Shown one piece after another: positions 43,814 through 54,236 of a stretch of DNA of 64,000 nt. The stretch is from Candidatus Methanoperedentaceae archaeon GB37 (GTDB lineage Archaea; Halobacteriota; Methanosarcinia; Methanosarcinales; EX4572-44), in contig LR991653.1 of the NCBI GenBank assembly GCA_905171695.1, positions 524,258-588,257 of the forward strand, read 5' to 3'. A program made the position numbers and the translations under genes. Numbering within the stretch: position 1 is the first letter of the stretch; each line of letters starts with the position of its first letter. The notes beneath the pieces were generated by a model. That model saw nothing but the letters and a program-made list of their open reading frames with translations, was not told the DNA's origin and ran no database searches.

Positions 43814-46030
43814 GTGAGAGAAGTTCAGCTCAAGGTTGCGAAGGCGTATCCGAACGATTCTGGCAGGGGTATTGCAAGGCTTGACCCACAGACGATGCTT
43901 GCTCTACAGCTTTCGCCTGGCGATATCGTCGAGATCGAGGGTAAGAGGGTTACGGCTGCGAAGGTCTGGCGGGCAGATCGGATCGACTGGGATCAGGGCG
44001 CTCTTCGAGTAGACGGATTCATACGTCAAAATGCTGGTGTTGGCTTGGGAGACGTTGTTCGGGTGCGAAAAGCCAGCGTTCATGGCGCTGTCAGGATCTT
44101 GCTTGCACCTGCCGAGGGTCCAGGTCTCAAGTTTGGAGGTGATGCTGGAGAGATGGTGAAGCGCCAGATCCTGAAGCGTCCGGTAGTCAAGGGTGACGTG
44201 ATACCTGTGATGAGCACCATGGCGCACCCATTCCTCGGCAGAGTCGTGACCGGGCAATCGATACCGCTTGTTGCCGTCGAGACCGAGCCTGACGGTGTTG
44301 TCCTGATCACCGAGAAGACGAAGGTAATCCTGAACGATAAGCCTCTCGACGGCTTTGAAGCCACTGCCACTGGTATAACCTATGAGGATGTTGGCGGACT
44401 GGGCGACGAGATTCAGCGTGTCCGCGAGATGATAGAGCTTCCCATGAAGCACCCTGAGCTATTCCACCAGCTCGGCATCCAGCCACCGAAGGGCATTCTC
44501 ATGTACGGCCCACCAGGCACCGGCAAGACCCTGATTGCGAAGGCAGTGGCAAACGAGTCTGGCGCGCACTTCATCGCAATAGCTGGACCTGAGATCATGT
44601 CCAAGTATTATGGCGAGAGCGAGCAGCGCCTGCGCGAGATATTCGAAGAGGCAAGTCAGAATACACCTGCCATCGTCTTCATAGACGAACTCGACTCGAT
44701 AGCTCCACGCAGAGAAGAGGTGACTGGAGAGGTTGAGCGGCGCGTTGTGGCACAGCTCCTGACGATGATGGACGGGCTTGAAGAACGCGGGCAGGTGGTG
44801 GTGATCGGCGCCACCAACAGGATCGATGCAATCGATCCTGCACTTCGCAGACCCGGACGCTTCGATCGTGAGATAGAGATAGGGGTTCCGGATAGAAAAG
44901 GTCGAAAGGAGATCCTCCAGATTCACATGAGGGGCATGCCCATCGATGAAGGTGAGGTCGATATCGATTCACTGGTCGAGAGGATGCACGGCTTTGTCGG
45001 CGCTGATATCTCGGCTCTCACGAAAGAGGCTGCAATGAATGCCCTGCGACGATACATGCCGCAGATAAATCTCGACGAGGAAGTACCAAAGGAGCTCGTC
45101 GAGAGCATGCGGGTCCTGCAGAAGGACTTTGACGATGCGTTGAAGGAGATCGAACCCTCTGCCATGCGTGAAGTCTTGATCGAAGTTCCAATGACGACAT
45201 GGGATGATGTTGGAGGGCTCGAGGGCGTGCGACAGGAGATACGTGAGGCTGTTGAGTGGCCCCTCACACAACCCGATACGTTCAGGAAGATGGGTATTCA
45301 CCCACCCAAGGGCATACTCCTCTACGGTCCTCCAGGGACCGGGAAGACACTGGTTGCAAAGGCAGTGGCACACGAGACTGCAGCCAACTTCATCAGCATA
45401 CGGGGACCTGAGCTACTCTCCAAATGGGTTGGAGAGTCTGAGCGAGCGGTAAGAGAGGTATTCAAGAAGGCGAGGCAGGTTGCACCCTGTATCATCTTCT
45501 TTGATGAGATCGATGCCATAGCACCTGTTCGTGGCGGCGATACCAATCGAGCTGCAGAACGGATGGTAAACCAGTTACTCACAGAGCTTGACGGACTTGA
45601 CAAACTCGATGACGTGATAGTAATAGGAGCTACCAACCGCCCCGAGATAATAGATCCCGCACTGCTTCGCACCGGGCGTTTTGACCGGATGGTACTACTT
45701 GAAACGCCAGACAAGAAAGGTCGGATGGATATATTCAAGATACATACAAAAGAGATGCCTCTTCGCGAAGATGTTGACTTTGAAGAGCTTACAGAAGTGA
45801 CAGAAGGCTATACCGGCGCAGATATAGAGAGCGTCTGCAGAGAAGCGGCGATGCTGGCGCTACGGGAGGATATCAATGCTGACACAGTCGAGATGAGACA
45901 TTTCAGGGAGGCTCTCAAGAAGGTGCGCCCCAGCCTTGCAGAGAACATAATGGAGTATTACGCACGGATCAAGGACCAGTTCAAGGGTGGCAAGCCAAAG
46001 GAAGAAAAATCATATATAGGATACAGGTAA
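43814..46030 (+). CDS. Cdc48/VAT-type AAA ATPase
   Basis: 738 residues. Double-psi barrel N-domain ([21 protein letters not shown] and [16 protein letters not shown]), then two AAA modules: D1 with [36 protein letters not shown] and arginine finger [10 protein letters not shown]2 with [36 protein letters not shown] and RTGRFDRM. It unfolds ubiquitin-like or damaged substrates for the proteasome as a hexamer. Length is typical. GTG 43814 is the start. A TATA-like element near 43740-43770 precedes it. The PRC-barrel gene is 25 bp downstream. Confidence 0.95.
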   Translation: MREVQLKVAKAYPNDSGRGIARLDPQTMLALQLSPGDIVEIEGKRVTAAKVWRADRIDWDQGALRVDGFIRQNAGVGLGDVVRVRKASVHGAVRILLAPAEGPGLKFGGDAGEMVKRQILKRPVVKGDVIPVMSTMAHPFLGRVVTGQSIPLVAVETEPDGVVLITEKTKVILNDKPLDGFEATATGITYEDVGGLGDEIQRVREMIELPMKHPELFHQLGIQPPKGILMYGPPGTGKTLIAKAVANESGAHFIAIAGPEIMSKYYGESEQRLREIFEEASQNTPAIVFIDELDSIAPRREEVTGEVERRVVAQLLTMMDGLEERGQVVVIGATNRIDAIDPALRRPGRFDREIEIGVPDRKGRKEILQIHMRGMPIDEGEVDIDSLVERMHGFVGADISALTKEAAMNALRRYMPQINLDEEVPKELVESMRVLQKDFDDALKEIEPSAMREVLIEVPMTTWDDVGGLEGVRQEIREAVEWPLTQPDTFRKMGIHPPKGILLYGPPGTGKTLVAKAVAHETAANFISIRGPELLSKWVGESERAVREVFKKARQVAPCIIFFDEIDAIAPVRGGDTNRAAERMVNQLLTELDGLDKLDDVIVIGATNRPEIIDPALLRTGRFDRMVLLETPDKKGRMDIFKIHTKEMPLREDVDFEELTEVTEGYTGADIESVCREAAMLALREDINADTVEMRHFREALKKVRPSLAENIMEYYARIKDQFKGGKPKEEKSYIGYR

Positions 46031-46055
46031 AAATATAGACCACGAGGATAAAATT

Positions 46056-46319
46056 ATGGTCAAAGTACTTGCGAAGAGAATGTCCAACACGTCTGTAACG
46101 AGCATGAACGGAACCGAACTCGGAACAGCCGTGAACATAGTGGTTGATACGAGAACAGGGGATCTCATAGACCTCGTGGTGAAGCCAAACACCGCAACAA
46201 GCGCCAGGTTCAAGACCGAGGGCAATCTCATGTATATACCCTTCTCAGCCGTGCGCTCAGCAAGAGACTACATCATAATCGATACCAAGCTTGCAGATAC
46301 CCTGAAATCAGCAGAGTGA
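46056..46319 (+). CDS. PRC-barrel domain protein
   Basis: 87 residues, a single PRC-barrel: KRMSNTSVTSMNGTELGTAVNIVVDTRTGDL is the characteristic opening, followed by short beta strands (MYIPFSAVRSARDYIIID). Such proteins are found in RNA processing and in archaeal cell-division factors (CdvB-like CdpB). Stand-alone archaeal PRC-barrel proteins have been linked to cell division (CdpB1/CdpB2), so that role is possible but not shown. It is 25 bp after cdc48 and 6 bp before the next gene's inferred start. Confidence 0.85.
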   Translation: MVKVLAKRMSNTSVTSMNGTELGTAVNIVVDTRTGDLIDLVVKPNTATSARFKTEGNLMYIPFSAVRSARDYIIIDTKLADTLKSAE

Positions 46320-46325
46320 TCCAAG

Positions 46326-46673
46326 CTGAAAAGTAAAAGAATAACGATACGTACGAACGATCAGATTATAGCCAAGACCGTCCTACTCCCAGAGGATAAA
46401 CAGGAGCAGGCAAAGGGCATGCGAGGCAGGAAGCCAAGTAGCGGAGTGGCTATGCTATGGACCTTCCCTAACAACCGAAGACGCCTTCTGAACATGCTCT
46501 GGGTATCCGAGCCACTCGGCTTCATCACACTCGACAAAGAGAAGCGCATCATAGAGACCGGCGTTTTGAAGCCATGGATCGGCTTCAAACTGATACAATG
46601 CCATTACTTAATAGAGACCATTCCAGACACGATATCAAACTTGAAAAGGGGCGAACAGGTCAGAATCGAGTAA
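46326..46673 (+). CDS. DUF192 family protein, probably CTG-started
   Basis: 115 residues if started at CTG 46326. The first ATG (46419) would cut off TIRTNDQIIAKTVLLPEDKQ, which belongs to the DUF192 fold (N-terminal strand plus the conserved RxxGMRGR segment). Between the in-frame stop at 46317 and ATG 46419 there is no ATG, GTG or TTG; CTG 46326 has GTGAT five bases upstream. The core contains LLNMLWVSEPLGFITLDKEKR and a final turn LKRGEQVRIE. Function of DUF192 is unknown. The protein follows the PRC-barrel gene directly and may be translationally coupled. Confidence 0.6.
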   Translation: MKSKRITIRTNDQIIAKTVLLPEDKQEQAKGMRGRKPSSGVAMLWTFPNNRRRLLNMLWVSEPLGFITLDKEKRIIETGVLKPWIGFKLIQCHYLIETIPDTISNLKRGEQVRIE

Positions 46674-46860
46674 GAGAAGAAATTAAACGTATCTAGCGGA
46701 GAATGTGAGAGGACTGACCAGATAGCTTCAACATCTTCCTCATTACGCCGTCCCCCATTGTCTCTTTAGGGTACAAAAAAAATCACATAATCAACTTTAG
46801 CGAGGTGATTTAGAACTTCTTCATCACCACCACTCAAGATCGTCTTACTTTTCATAGATG
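46674..46860. other. Short non-coding stretch with a possible minus-strand relic
   Basis: On the minus strand ATG 46858 opens MKSKTILSGGDEEVLNHLAKV and stops after 28 codons; a shifted frame continues KETMGDGVMRKMLKLSGQ. This may be the relic of a small gene. Nothing else is recognised. Confidence 0.3.
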
Positions 46861-46875
46861 TTCCTATTTTCTAAA

Positions 46876-47060
46876 TTTATATTTGTTCTCACTATAAAGC
46901 CCCGACCACTCCACACTACAATGAATTGCGGGGCATCCGCGGGCCGGAGGTCGGGCGGTGGGGGAGTGCAGGCAGATGTGGGGTGGGGTGATAGATTTGC
47001 TCCGAAAACAGATGACCATATTTCCACGCTCATCGGGTGACCCGGAGGGTCATGGGGGCT
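46876..47060 (+). ncRNA. Candidate structured RNA in a GC-rich island
   Basis: A strongly GC-rich block sits inside AT-rich non-coding DNA. TTTATATT at 46876-46883 would set a start near 46903. There CCCGACC (46901-46907) pairs with GGTCGGG (46949-46955), enclosing an inner GCGG/CCGC hairpin (46928-46931 with 46937-46940). Downstream GACCC-GGA-GGGTC (47039-47051) forms another hairpin. I checked for SRP and RNase P landmarks and found neither, nor a tRNA. Frames across it give low-complexity peptides. RNA nature is inference from composition, pairing and promoter. Confidence 0.35.
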
Positions 47061-47317
47061 TGGTGACAAAAGCGGGGGTGGCATTAGTGTGTGTCGCGGC
47101 GATTCCAAGAGCTGATGCTTGCGTTCTTTCGAGTTTTCGGAAGTACCTTTATGAATACGGTACGCTGAAAGAAGCGAAGGTTTAAGTTTATGCAATGTAA
47201 TCTACGCCTGCATGACTTACTTTCGCAGTGCGTATACTGTCGATGAAAAAGTGGCTTCAGAATCGTGGCTATTGTCGCTGTTTTTGAGACTTTTACATAC
47301 CAAGTAGGTGAAAAAAT

Positions 47318-48555
47318 ATGATCGATAGAAATAACATATCTTTCAATGAGAGTTTGGATACAGTTCGTCAGTACTCTGATGATAATCTTGAAGAGAAACG
47401 AGTAGAACTTATAATAAAAATGGGTGCGCTATTTTCGGAACAAATTATTTTATCTGATACCCAGTTTGTGGACAATAAAGGGGTTAGAAATCTATTTCTT
47501 AATAGACTTGGAGAGAAAGGATTTCAGGATTTTTTAGTGAAGCAATCATGGTAGGAATACGTCCTGGTTTCTCTAGTTTTAGTGATTTGGTTGATCAACA
47601 AATTAAAAAAAGAATGATATTTTCTTCTTTTCCAAACAAACCACGAGAAGCAATTGTGAATGGGGAGATAAAAAATATAGATGCTTTAAACACTCTTTAT
47701 CCGAATTTAAGATTTAAACCTTATATAGAAGCATTGGATAAGATCTATGAAGATCTGAATAAGATTAACATAAAATATAAATCATTTCCAGATTTAGTCA
47801 AGAAGAATTTAGAAAATACAAGAGAATTAGAGGCTCATGCAAAGAGGTTATGTGAGGAGTTAATTGGCAGAACCAAAAATGAACTAAAATTGAAAAAGAA
47901 AGAGAAGCCTGATCGCAGTGATTATTATAATGCTACTGATAAGAGCCCATATGATCCCAAATCTAAAGAAATAGTTAAGCGTTTCTTTGTAGACTCTGCA
48001 TACAATAAAAACTTCTGGTACGCCAACGAATTCAACGCTTTAAATCACCCCGGCGAAAACGATGCTAACCTTTTTGCTTATGCATATCCCGATATCGTCA
48101 AAGAATTTGAAACTAGTAAAGATATAATTAAATTACCTCCAATTCCTTCAGACATAAAGATAAATTTAAATGAAATAACCTTTAACTTTTTACATACCTT
48201 ACATACAGATAATAAAAAAGAAATTGAGAAATTATCCTAGATACGGACCGCTAATAATTTAGAATTAGCAGATGAAAAATTAAAGAATTATATTAACTTT
48301 CTAACGCAGGAAGTTAAAGATCTCTACATGAAAAAGGGATTAAGGAAGTGTATTAAGCCAATTGAAATAGCAGCTCACGGGAGTCTTGCTATGATTCACG
48401 AATGGGATGCGATGGATTTTATACCCTCCGAAATTAGCTTCTTTATAAAAGGCCATACTGTTCTGTTTATCGCCGGACTTATGGACCATTTTGTTCTCGA
48501 GCCAAGACAAAAAAAAACGTTTCACGGTAATAGAGAGATATTTGAAAGAAACTAA
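47318..48555 (+). pseudogene. Broken gene of unknown function (frameshift plus in-frame TAG)
   Basis: ATG 47318 has GGTGA upstream and runs 78 codons (NISFNESLDTVRQYSDDN, SDTQFVDNKGVRNLF). It ends at TAG inside ATGGTAG, where a shifted frame (ATG 47548) takes over for 230 codons, stops at TAG 48238, and then continues in the same frame to 48555 (ANNLELADEKLKNYINFL, AAHGSLAMIHEWDAMDFI). Joined, the product would be about 412 residues, soluble and lysine-rich. No known domain recognised. AT-rich, unlike cdc48 upstream. It could be a decayed accessory gene, or the 47548 ORF could use TAG as pyrrolysine. Confidence 0.5.
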
Positions 48556-48571
48556 AGTAGTAGATTAGAAA

Positions 48572-48930
48572 ATGATGGACAAATTGAGAAAATATATTGG
48601 GTTAATTGAAGAACATCCTAAATTATTTGAAAATAAAGAAGAAGGCACACTTAAAATCATCACCGATCCCGAAAGAATCGAAAGAGAAGAATCTAAACTT
48701 AAGAGGGAGTTTAAAGAAGCAAAATTTCAAGAATCGTTCGGAGAAATTGGAGTCCTTGTAGACGATCCATACTTTTTGGTTTTACGTGATTTGGTAGAGT
48801 TCCCAAATAGTAGGATGGGGGTTTGCTATTTATCAATAAAGCGAGTTTGGAAGGTGCTCAGGCAGTAGCGATACTACCGGTATAGGGCCTCTTTTTTCCA
48901 GTTTCTCTATAGAATTAAATGACCATTGGG
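48572..48930 (+). pseudogene. NUDIX hydrolase N-terminal relic
   Basis: 98 codons open from ATG 48572: KYIGLIEEHPKLFENKEEG, IITDPERIEREESKLKREF and PYFLVLRDLVEFPNSRMG recall the N-terminus of archaeal ADP-ribose-type NUDIX proteins. Near 48826 the frame shifts; the next frame reads NKASLEGAQAVAILPV and then ends in stops. The catalytic Nudix box never appears, because the transposase relic on the minus strand begins about there. The insertion probably removed the 3' part. Confidence 0.6.
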
Positions 48931-50057
48931 ACGGTTCATTATAGAAATTAAAGAATTCGAGTAAAGTGTAATTAGTATTAGAGTTTTTTCTCTTGATTTT
49001 TTCAATAAATCTTTCCATGTTTATTCTATTCTTCAAGTAGAACTGACAGAACAATTGTGTAGCATAGGAGATCGTTTTTATTTCTGTAATTGCATGTTTG
49101 TGGTAATAGAGATGCGAGTCTTTCAAACTGAAGATTGCCTTATGCTATTTTGAAGAAAGATTCTATTCTGCTTCTTGTTTCAGTGAATTTTTCGTATTTG
49201 TTAATCCCTTCCACTGTTTGTTTTATTGCGTAACTGAAATCTTTAAGTAAGCTTGATAGATTCTTGTTGTATTTGCTGTCAAGCCAGAATAGGTTTGCTG
49301 GATGATTTTCAATTCTCTTTTTAAGCTTTTTTACATCTATGTTACTTTTCACTTTTATTAGAGGAATTGTTCTGAGGTTAAGAGGTAACAGAATATTATT
49401 GTAGGCGAAGAATCCAGCATCAGCCATGATAACCTTTATTTTCCCATTTTGAGTTCTCAGATTTGATATTACTATCTCTTCTCAGATCTCCTTCTTTGGT
49501 TCGTTCTTCAACAACCGAGAAATTCGTGAGATTTATCAGAGTGTGCAGACAATATAGCCGACTTCAGAACCTCTAAGAGAATCATGGCAGAATTCTGCAT
49601 CAAAAAATCTATCCTTTATCATCTTCTTCCCTTTCCTCAGCCTGTTTAAATCCACTATTGTTACAACCGTGGTCTCCAGTCCATAGATCTCGTCTGCTTT
49701 TTCTCTAACATTCCTTTTTATTATATTGTCTATCCTTACTCTTGTCCTGTGTGATTTCTTCCTGAAATCTTCATAATCTGAGAATGATTTAAGCACCTTT
49801 AAGCTTTAAAATGTCTTTCAACTCCCTGTGGTCTCTCAGAAATGCATAAAAGAGAATCAGAGAGAAACCAAAGAAGAACCTCATAATCTCAACAATACAA
49901 TATTCCATTGATATAGTCGTCACACGTCTCTTTCATCTTGAAGATCCATCTCGCTCTCTCCACAACAACCTCAGCAAATTCTAAAGCTACAAACCAAAAT
50001 TCATCTTCTTTCATCACTCCACTCTTGATCCTCTCCACCACACTTCTCAAAATCATG
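48930..50057 (-). pseudogene. Decayed DDE transposase
   Basis: Read leftward from ATG 50057: MILRSVVERIKSGVMKEDEF, then in shifted frames FFFGFSLILFYAFLRDHREL, SDYEDFRKKSHRTRVRIDNI, TTVVTIVDLNRLRKGKKMI and DRFFDAEFCHDSLRG, MADAGFFAYNNILLPLNLR (a catalytic-aspartate region), TETRSRIESFFKIA, and finally HKHAITEIKTISYATQLF with NRINMERFIEKIKRKNSN. Together these give a full IS4-like DDE transposase of about 370 residues, broken by at least four frameshifts or stops. No intact terminal repeats were identified by eye. It interrupts the NUDIX relic on its left. Confidence 0.65.
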
Positions 50058-50179
50058 AAAACTAATTAAATTTTTCTATTTTTAACACTTAATTCTTGAC
50101 TTGAATTGTTTCCCTTGTTATTTTTAAATTACACTTTACTGGAATTTAGAGATAAAAATATGGAAATGTTTTAGTGCTT

Positions 50180-50923
50180 ATCTAAACTTATTATGGATTC
50201 AGATGAAAGAAACCCTAAAGACTTATGAACAGATCAAACAGGGATGTAGAAGAATTACTGGAGTTGTTTGAGCCTTTGTTTGGTATCAAAGTCAGCTACA
50301 AAACGATAGAAAGACAGTATTGCAGATGAAGAAGTCAAGCTCGCTCTGCACAACCTATTCATTCTTTTACTCAAGGATGAAGGCATCTCAGGTGAGTTTG
50401 CAGGGGATGGAACTGGTTATTCGCTTACTGTTACAAAGCACTACAGAACCAACCCTAAAAAGAAAGACAAGGACTTCAAATACGTTTTCAAGATAATAGA
50501 CATTGATACTGGAATGCACGTTGGATTTGGTTACTCAAACAGATCAGAGAAAGATGCATTCAGCAAAGCAATAAAGATGCTCCAAGACATAGGAGTAAAG
50601 ATAAATTTTATCTCCCTGGACAAATATTACAGCACAAAAAAGACTTTAAAGTTATTTGATAAGGAAACTGCTGTTTATCTCTCATTCCAAAGAAAAATCT
50701 ATCCAGAATAGGATCTGACTGATTAAGGATTATAGAAAGGATTATTGAGGCCCCCCTATAAGTTTCTAAAGAGATACTCCAAGAGAAATTCAAGCGAATC
50801 AGGTTTTTCAGCAGATAAAAGAAGATTTAGATGGTTGATCAAGCAGAAAATAGAAAATAGAAGAGAAATGGCTCTGTCTGCTATCAGACTCTGGCACAAC
50901 CTGTTTGCAACCAGGGCGAGATA
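50180..50923 (+). pseudogene. Decayed transposase, second type
   Basis: Fragments: ADEEVKLALHNLFILLLKDEG, GDGTGYSLTVTKHYRTNPKKK, FKIIDIDTGMHVGFGYSNRSE, ISLDKYYSTKKTLKLFDKE, and KRYSKRNSSESGFSADKRR followed by SAIRLWHNLFATRAR before a stop. DGTGYS, SLDKYYS and ESGFSADKRR fit the three acidic catalytic sites of an archaeal DDE transposase. Stops after KIYPE and in the N-terminal part inactivate it. It stands between the first transposase relic and katG, in opposite orientation to the former. Confidence 0.65.
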
Positions 50924-51136
50924 ATTACGTCCCCAAAACCCTAAAAACCCAAGTTACTTTAACTTAAATTATACCCACTTCATATAACACAGCGTATACA
51001 CTATGGGCTTACACCCTTGCCCTTCAGGACATTGCTCCTCTCGGTCGCAACGTCGTGTATGCTGGAACCGTTAAGTTAAATACTCGCCGTCGCCTTGGAA
51101 AAGAAAGCATTTAAGTGTTCGGAAAGAATTTAGAGT

Positions 51137-53362
51137 ATGGTTGTGAGAAAAATGGAAGGAAAGGAATTCAATCATAGAAAAAGGTGGATAACTGACTGGT
51201 GGCCAAACCGGCTGAACTTGAAAATTTTGAGGCAAAACTGCCCAGACTTCAATCCGTTCAATCCGTATGGACCAAGGTACAGCTGCTTAGAAGAATTTAA
51301 GGAACTGGATGTTGATGCTGTTATAAAAGATTTAAAAGAGCTTATGAAAAATTCGCAGGATTGGTGGCCTGCTGACTTCGGGCATTATGGTCCTCTTTTT
51401 GTCAGGCTTGCCTGGCATAGCGCTGGAAGTTATAGAATTTTTGATGGAAGAGGTGGGGCTAAGGATGGTAGCATTCGTTTCCCTCCGAGAATCAACTGGC
51501 CTGACAACATCGGTCTTGACAAGGCTATAAGGCTTCTCTGGCTCATTAAGAAAAAATACGGAAGAAGGCTTTCCTGGGCTGATTTGATAATTCTTTCCGG
51601 AACTGTTGCTCTTGAGGATATGGGTGTGAAGATTATGGGCTTTGGGCTTGGTAGGGAAGACATATTTGAGCCTGATGAAAGCCCTGACTGGGGAAAAGAG
51701 GAAGAGATGCTCACAGCGAAGGAACGATTTGAAGAAGAAAAACTCAGAGAACCTTTCGCTGCTACTGAAATGGGACTTATTTATGTCAATCCAGCAGGTC
51801 CTGGGGGAGTTCCTGATCCAAAAGCATCTGCTCAGGAAATAAGAGAAGCTTTTAGTAACATGGGTATGGATGATGAGGAGACTGTTGCTTTAATTGCCGG
51901 TGGGCACTCCTTTGGAAAATGTCATGGAGCAGCGCCAGATAAATACCTGGGTCCAGATCCGTCCTCTTCACCAATAGAGACGCAGGGTCTGGGATGGAAG
52001 TTTGACTATAAAACAGGGGAAGGGCCTGATACCTTTACCTCTGGTTTTGAAGTTACCTGGTCCTCTACACCTACAAAGTTTGGGATTCAGTATCTTAATC
52101 TTCTTTTTAACTACGAGTGGGAAATAGAAACAAGTCCGGCGGGAAAAGCCCAATGGGTCGCAAAAGATGCACCTGAAATAATTCCTGATGCTCACGACAC
52201 AAAGAAAAAGCACAAGCCCAGGATGCTTACCGCTGATCTGGCTTTAAAATACAATGAGAAATACGCTCAAATAGCCAGAAGATTTCTGGAAAATCCAAAG
52301 GAATTCGAGAGAGCTTTTGCAAGAGCATGGTTCAAGCTCACACACAGGGATATGGGTCCCAAAATCCTCTATGTTGGTCCCTATGTGCCAGAAGAAGAGT
52401 TTGTCTGGCAGGATCCTCTTCCTAAAAGGGATTACGAGTTAATTGATGAAAATGATATTGAGGAACTGAAAAAGCGTATTCTTGCTTCAGGATTGAGCAT
52501 TTCCCAGCTTGTTTACACCGCATGGTCATCTGCATCAACTTACAGAAATTCTGACAGAAGGGCCGGTGCAAACGGAGCTAGAATCAGGTTACATCCCATG
52601 AACAAATGGGAAGTCAACTACCCAGAGGACTTGAAAAGGATTATCAATGCTTATGAAAAAATTCAGAAGGAATTCAACGAAGAGCAGGAGAGTAAAGGTG
52701 GCGGGAAAAAGGTTTCCATGGCTGACTTAATAATCCTCGGTGGGTGTGCTGCAATAGAAAAAGCCGCTAAGACTGCGGGGATGGATATAAAAGTTCCATT
52801 TACGCCTGGAAGAGTGGATGCTCCTCAGGAACAGGTAGAGGTTGAATTCTACAAAAGGATAGAGCCCTTCGCGGATGGATTCAGAAATTATTTCAGAGAC
52901 CCAAGCACGATTGACGAAAGGGATGTTTACACCACTCCTGAATATTTCCTTGTTGATAAAGCCCATCTTTTAAGACTTACCGTACCGGAAATGGTAGTTC
53001 TTATCGGTGGGCTGAGGGTCCTCGGAGCCGTTTACAGATATGAAAAATATGGTTCCCTTACAGATAAGCCTGAAACACTTACCAACGATTTCTTTGTGAA
53101 TCTGCTTGATATGGCTACAGAATGGAGGCAGGCTGATGAGCATCGCTATGTCTTTGAGGGTTATGACAGAAAAACTGGAGAATTAAAGTGGAAAGCAACA
53201 CGGGTTGACCTGATTTTCGGGTATCACGATGAGCTGAGGGCTGTGGCAGAGGTTTATGCATGCGATGATGCAAAAGAGAAATTCGTTAAGGATTTCATAG
53301 CAGCATGGGATAAGGTCATTAATCTCGGCAGGTTTGATTTGAGGATGGGGAATGTAAGATGA
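51137..53362 (+). CDS. katG: Catalase-peroxidase KatG
   Basis: 741 residues, full length with both duplicated peroxidase-fold domains. The distal site RLAWHSAG gives Arg90, Trp93 and His94; the proximal heme ligand is His257 in [11 protein letters not shown] (usually GGHTFGKTHGA). The adduct tyrosine is present in YVNPAGPGG (Tyr216). The methionine of the Met-Tyr-Trp crosslink, normally in QMGLGW, is glutamine here (TQGLGW near 286). The C-terminal domain includes [10 protein letters not shown]. The enzyme removes hydrogen peroxide with bound heme b. It lies alone among dead transposases, probably acquired by transfer; composition is AT-richer than the core genes. Confidence 0.93.
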   Translation: MVVRKMEGKEFNHRKRWITDWWPNRLNLKILRQNCPDFNPFNPYGPRYSCLEEFKELDVDAVIKDLKELMKNSQDWWPADFGHYGPLFVRLAWHSAGSYRIFDGRGGAKDGSIRFPPRINWPDNIGLDKAIRLLWLIKKKYGRRLSWADLIILSGTVALEDMGVKIMGFGLGREDIFEPDESPDWGKEEEMLTAKERFEEEKLREPFAATEMGLIYVNPAGPGGVPDPKASAQEIREAFSNMGMDDEETVALIAGGHSFGKCHGAAPDKYLGPDPSSSPIETQGLGWKFDYKTGEGPDTFTSGFEVTWSSTPTKFGIQYLNLLFNYEWEIETSPAGKAQWVAKDAPEIIPDAHDTKKKHKPRMLTADLALKYNEKYAQIARRFLENPKEFERAFARAWFKLTHRDMGPKILYVGPYVPEEEFVWQDPLPKRDYELIDENDIEELKKRILASGLSISQLVYTAWSSASTYRNSDRRAGANGARIRLHPMNKWEVNYPEDLKRIINAYEKIQKEFNEEQESKGGGKKVSMADLIILGGCAAIEKAAKTAGMDIKVPFTPGRVDAPQEQVEVEFYKRIEPFADGFRNYFRDPSTIDERDVYTTPEYFLVDKAHLLRLTVPEMVVLIGGLRVLGAVYRYEKYGSLTDKPETLTNDFFVNLLDMATEWRQADEHRYVFEGYDRKTGELKWKATRVDLIFGYHDELRAVAEVYACDDAKEKFVKDFIAAWDKVINLGRFDLRMGNVR

Positions 53363-53558
53363 TATAAATTTTCGGCAAATTTTCGGTGACGACCGGCGCT
53401 CTGCTGTGTTTTGCACCTTGCCCTTATTAGGGTCACTTAACAGGAAAGATACGTGGCTCGCTCACGCTCGCTCAAATTTGCCTACGGCAAACTTCACATG
53501 TTCCCGGAACGTTAACCGAAAGGCCGAAAATATCCATGATTGCGATAGGAGGTCGATA
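53363..53558. other. Spacer after katG
   Basis: A stretch with odd local repeats (GCTCGCTCACGCTCGCTC near 53456) and GC-rich words resembling the block at 51000-51075 ahead of katG. It may be remnants of element ends flanking katG. A strong GGAGGTCG ribosome site for the next ORF lies at its right edge. Confidence 0.3.
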
Positions 53559-53981
53559 ATGAGTCCAAATTATCAGAACGTTTTAACATGGACCACTTCA
53601 ACCCTCTTAGGTATTACAAGTTATACTGGGCTTTTTCTGTTTTTGCTGGGCATCAAGTTCATTCGTCATGCTGCAGAATCTCGCGGCAATGAAATAATGG
53701 CTTGTAATTGAGGTTGTGCTTGGAACATTGGCGCCCTTGTTATTACCCTAACGGCTGTTATTCTCATTTTCTTTGATCGCACGCTTTCTGGCAAATTCTT
53801 TTTCATCGTAACAATACTTGATGCATCTCTCATTGCTTGGAGTACTGCAGGCATCATATCACCTTTTAAGGTTGCCTTAGGATTAGGGAAATATACATGG
53901 ATAGGATTAGTGTCTGGAAACAGCGTGATTGTCATAAGTAATATCGCCTCATTCTTTTTTAGAATACCGTCTTTACTTTAA
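53559..53981 (+). pseudogene. Small membrane protein with in-frame TGA
   Basis: ATG 53559 follows GGAGGTCG with six-base spacing. The frame codes 50 residues with a hydrophobic helix (TGLFLFLLGIKFI), meets TGA at 53709-53711, and continues in the same frame to TAA at 53979-53981 with three more helices (GALVITLTAVILIFF, FFFIVTILDASLIAW, WIGLVSGNSVIVISNI). The full product would be a four-helix membrane protein of about 140 residues. No known family. A nonsense mutation is the simplest view; UGA recoding is possible but unsupported. Confidence 0.5.
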
Positions 53982-54056
53982 GATGAAATACCAGTAACTT
54001 CGGAGTATTATAGTTCAACCCCGAAATAACTTCACTTCCAGATAGTATTATTCTTC

Positions 54057-54146
54057 ATGCTAAAACACTTTACAAAGGAAGAGCTGGAAGAGAGATACAG
54101 AAAAGAAAGAGACTCGATGATAATAAAGGAAAGATTGCTTGAATGA
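54057..54146 (+). pseudogene. Transposase N-terminal relic
   Basis: A 29-codon fragment (HFTKEELEERYRKERDS and following) resembles the first helix of IS630-type transposases. It ends in TGA, and no downstream transposase frame exists. Probably a residue of another insertion. Confidence 0.35.
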
Positions 54147-54212
54147 CTGTATTTGGCGGGTTTTCGAACTCTGTGGTTGCTTCGCAACCTTGACTAGCTT
54201 TGCTCGGTCGTG

Positions 54213-54236
54213 TAACAGAGTGCATATCTGGCTTTG
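54213..54236. repeat. Short dispersed motif, copy B
   Basis: TAACAGAGTGCATATCTGGCTTTG nearly repeats 27348-27372. It lies 24 bp past the 3' end of fdhD, as copy A lies past the ABC-2 permease. Confidence 0.45.

Noticed and set aside
46876..47060. Identification of the GC-rich island as SRP RNA or RNase P RNA
   Set aside because: Neither the SRP domain IV core nor the RNase P GAGGAAAGUC-type core is present on either strand.
46845..47195. Minus-strand ORF of 116 codons and plus-strand ORF at 46958 over the GC-rich island
   Set aside because: Proline/serine- or glycine-rich products with no ribosome site; better explained as chance frames over a structured or GC-rich region.
53709..53711. TGA as selenocysteine in the small membrane protein
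   Set aside because: No convincing archaeal SECIS-like hairpin seen nearby, and the flanking residues resemble no selenoprotein; a nonsense mutation is simpler.
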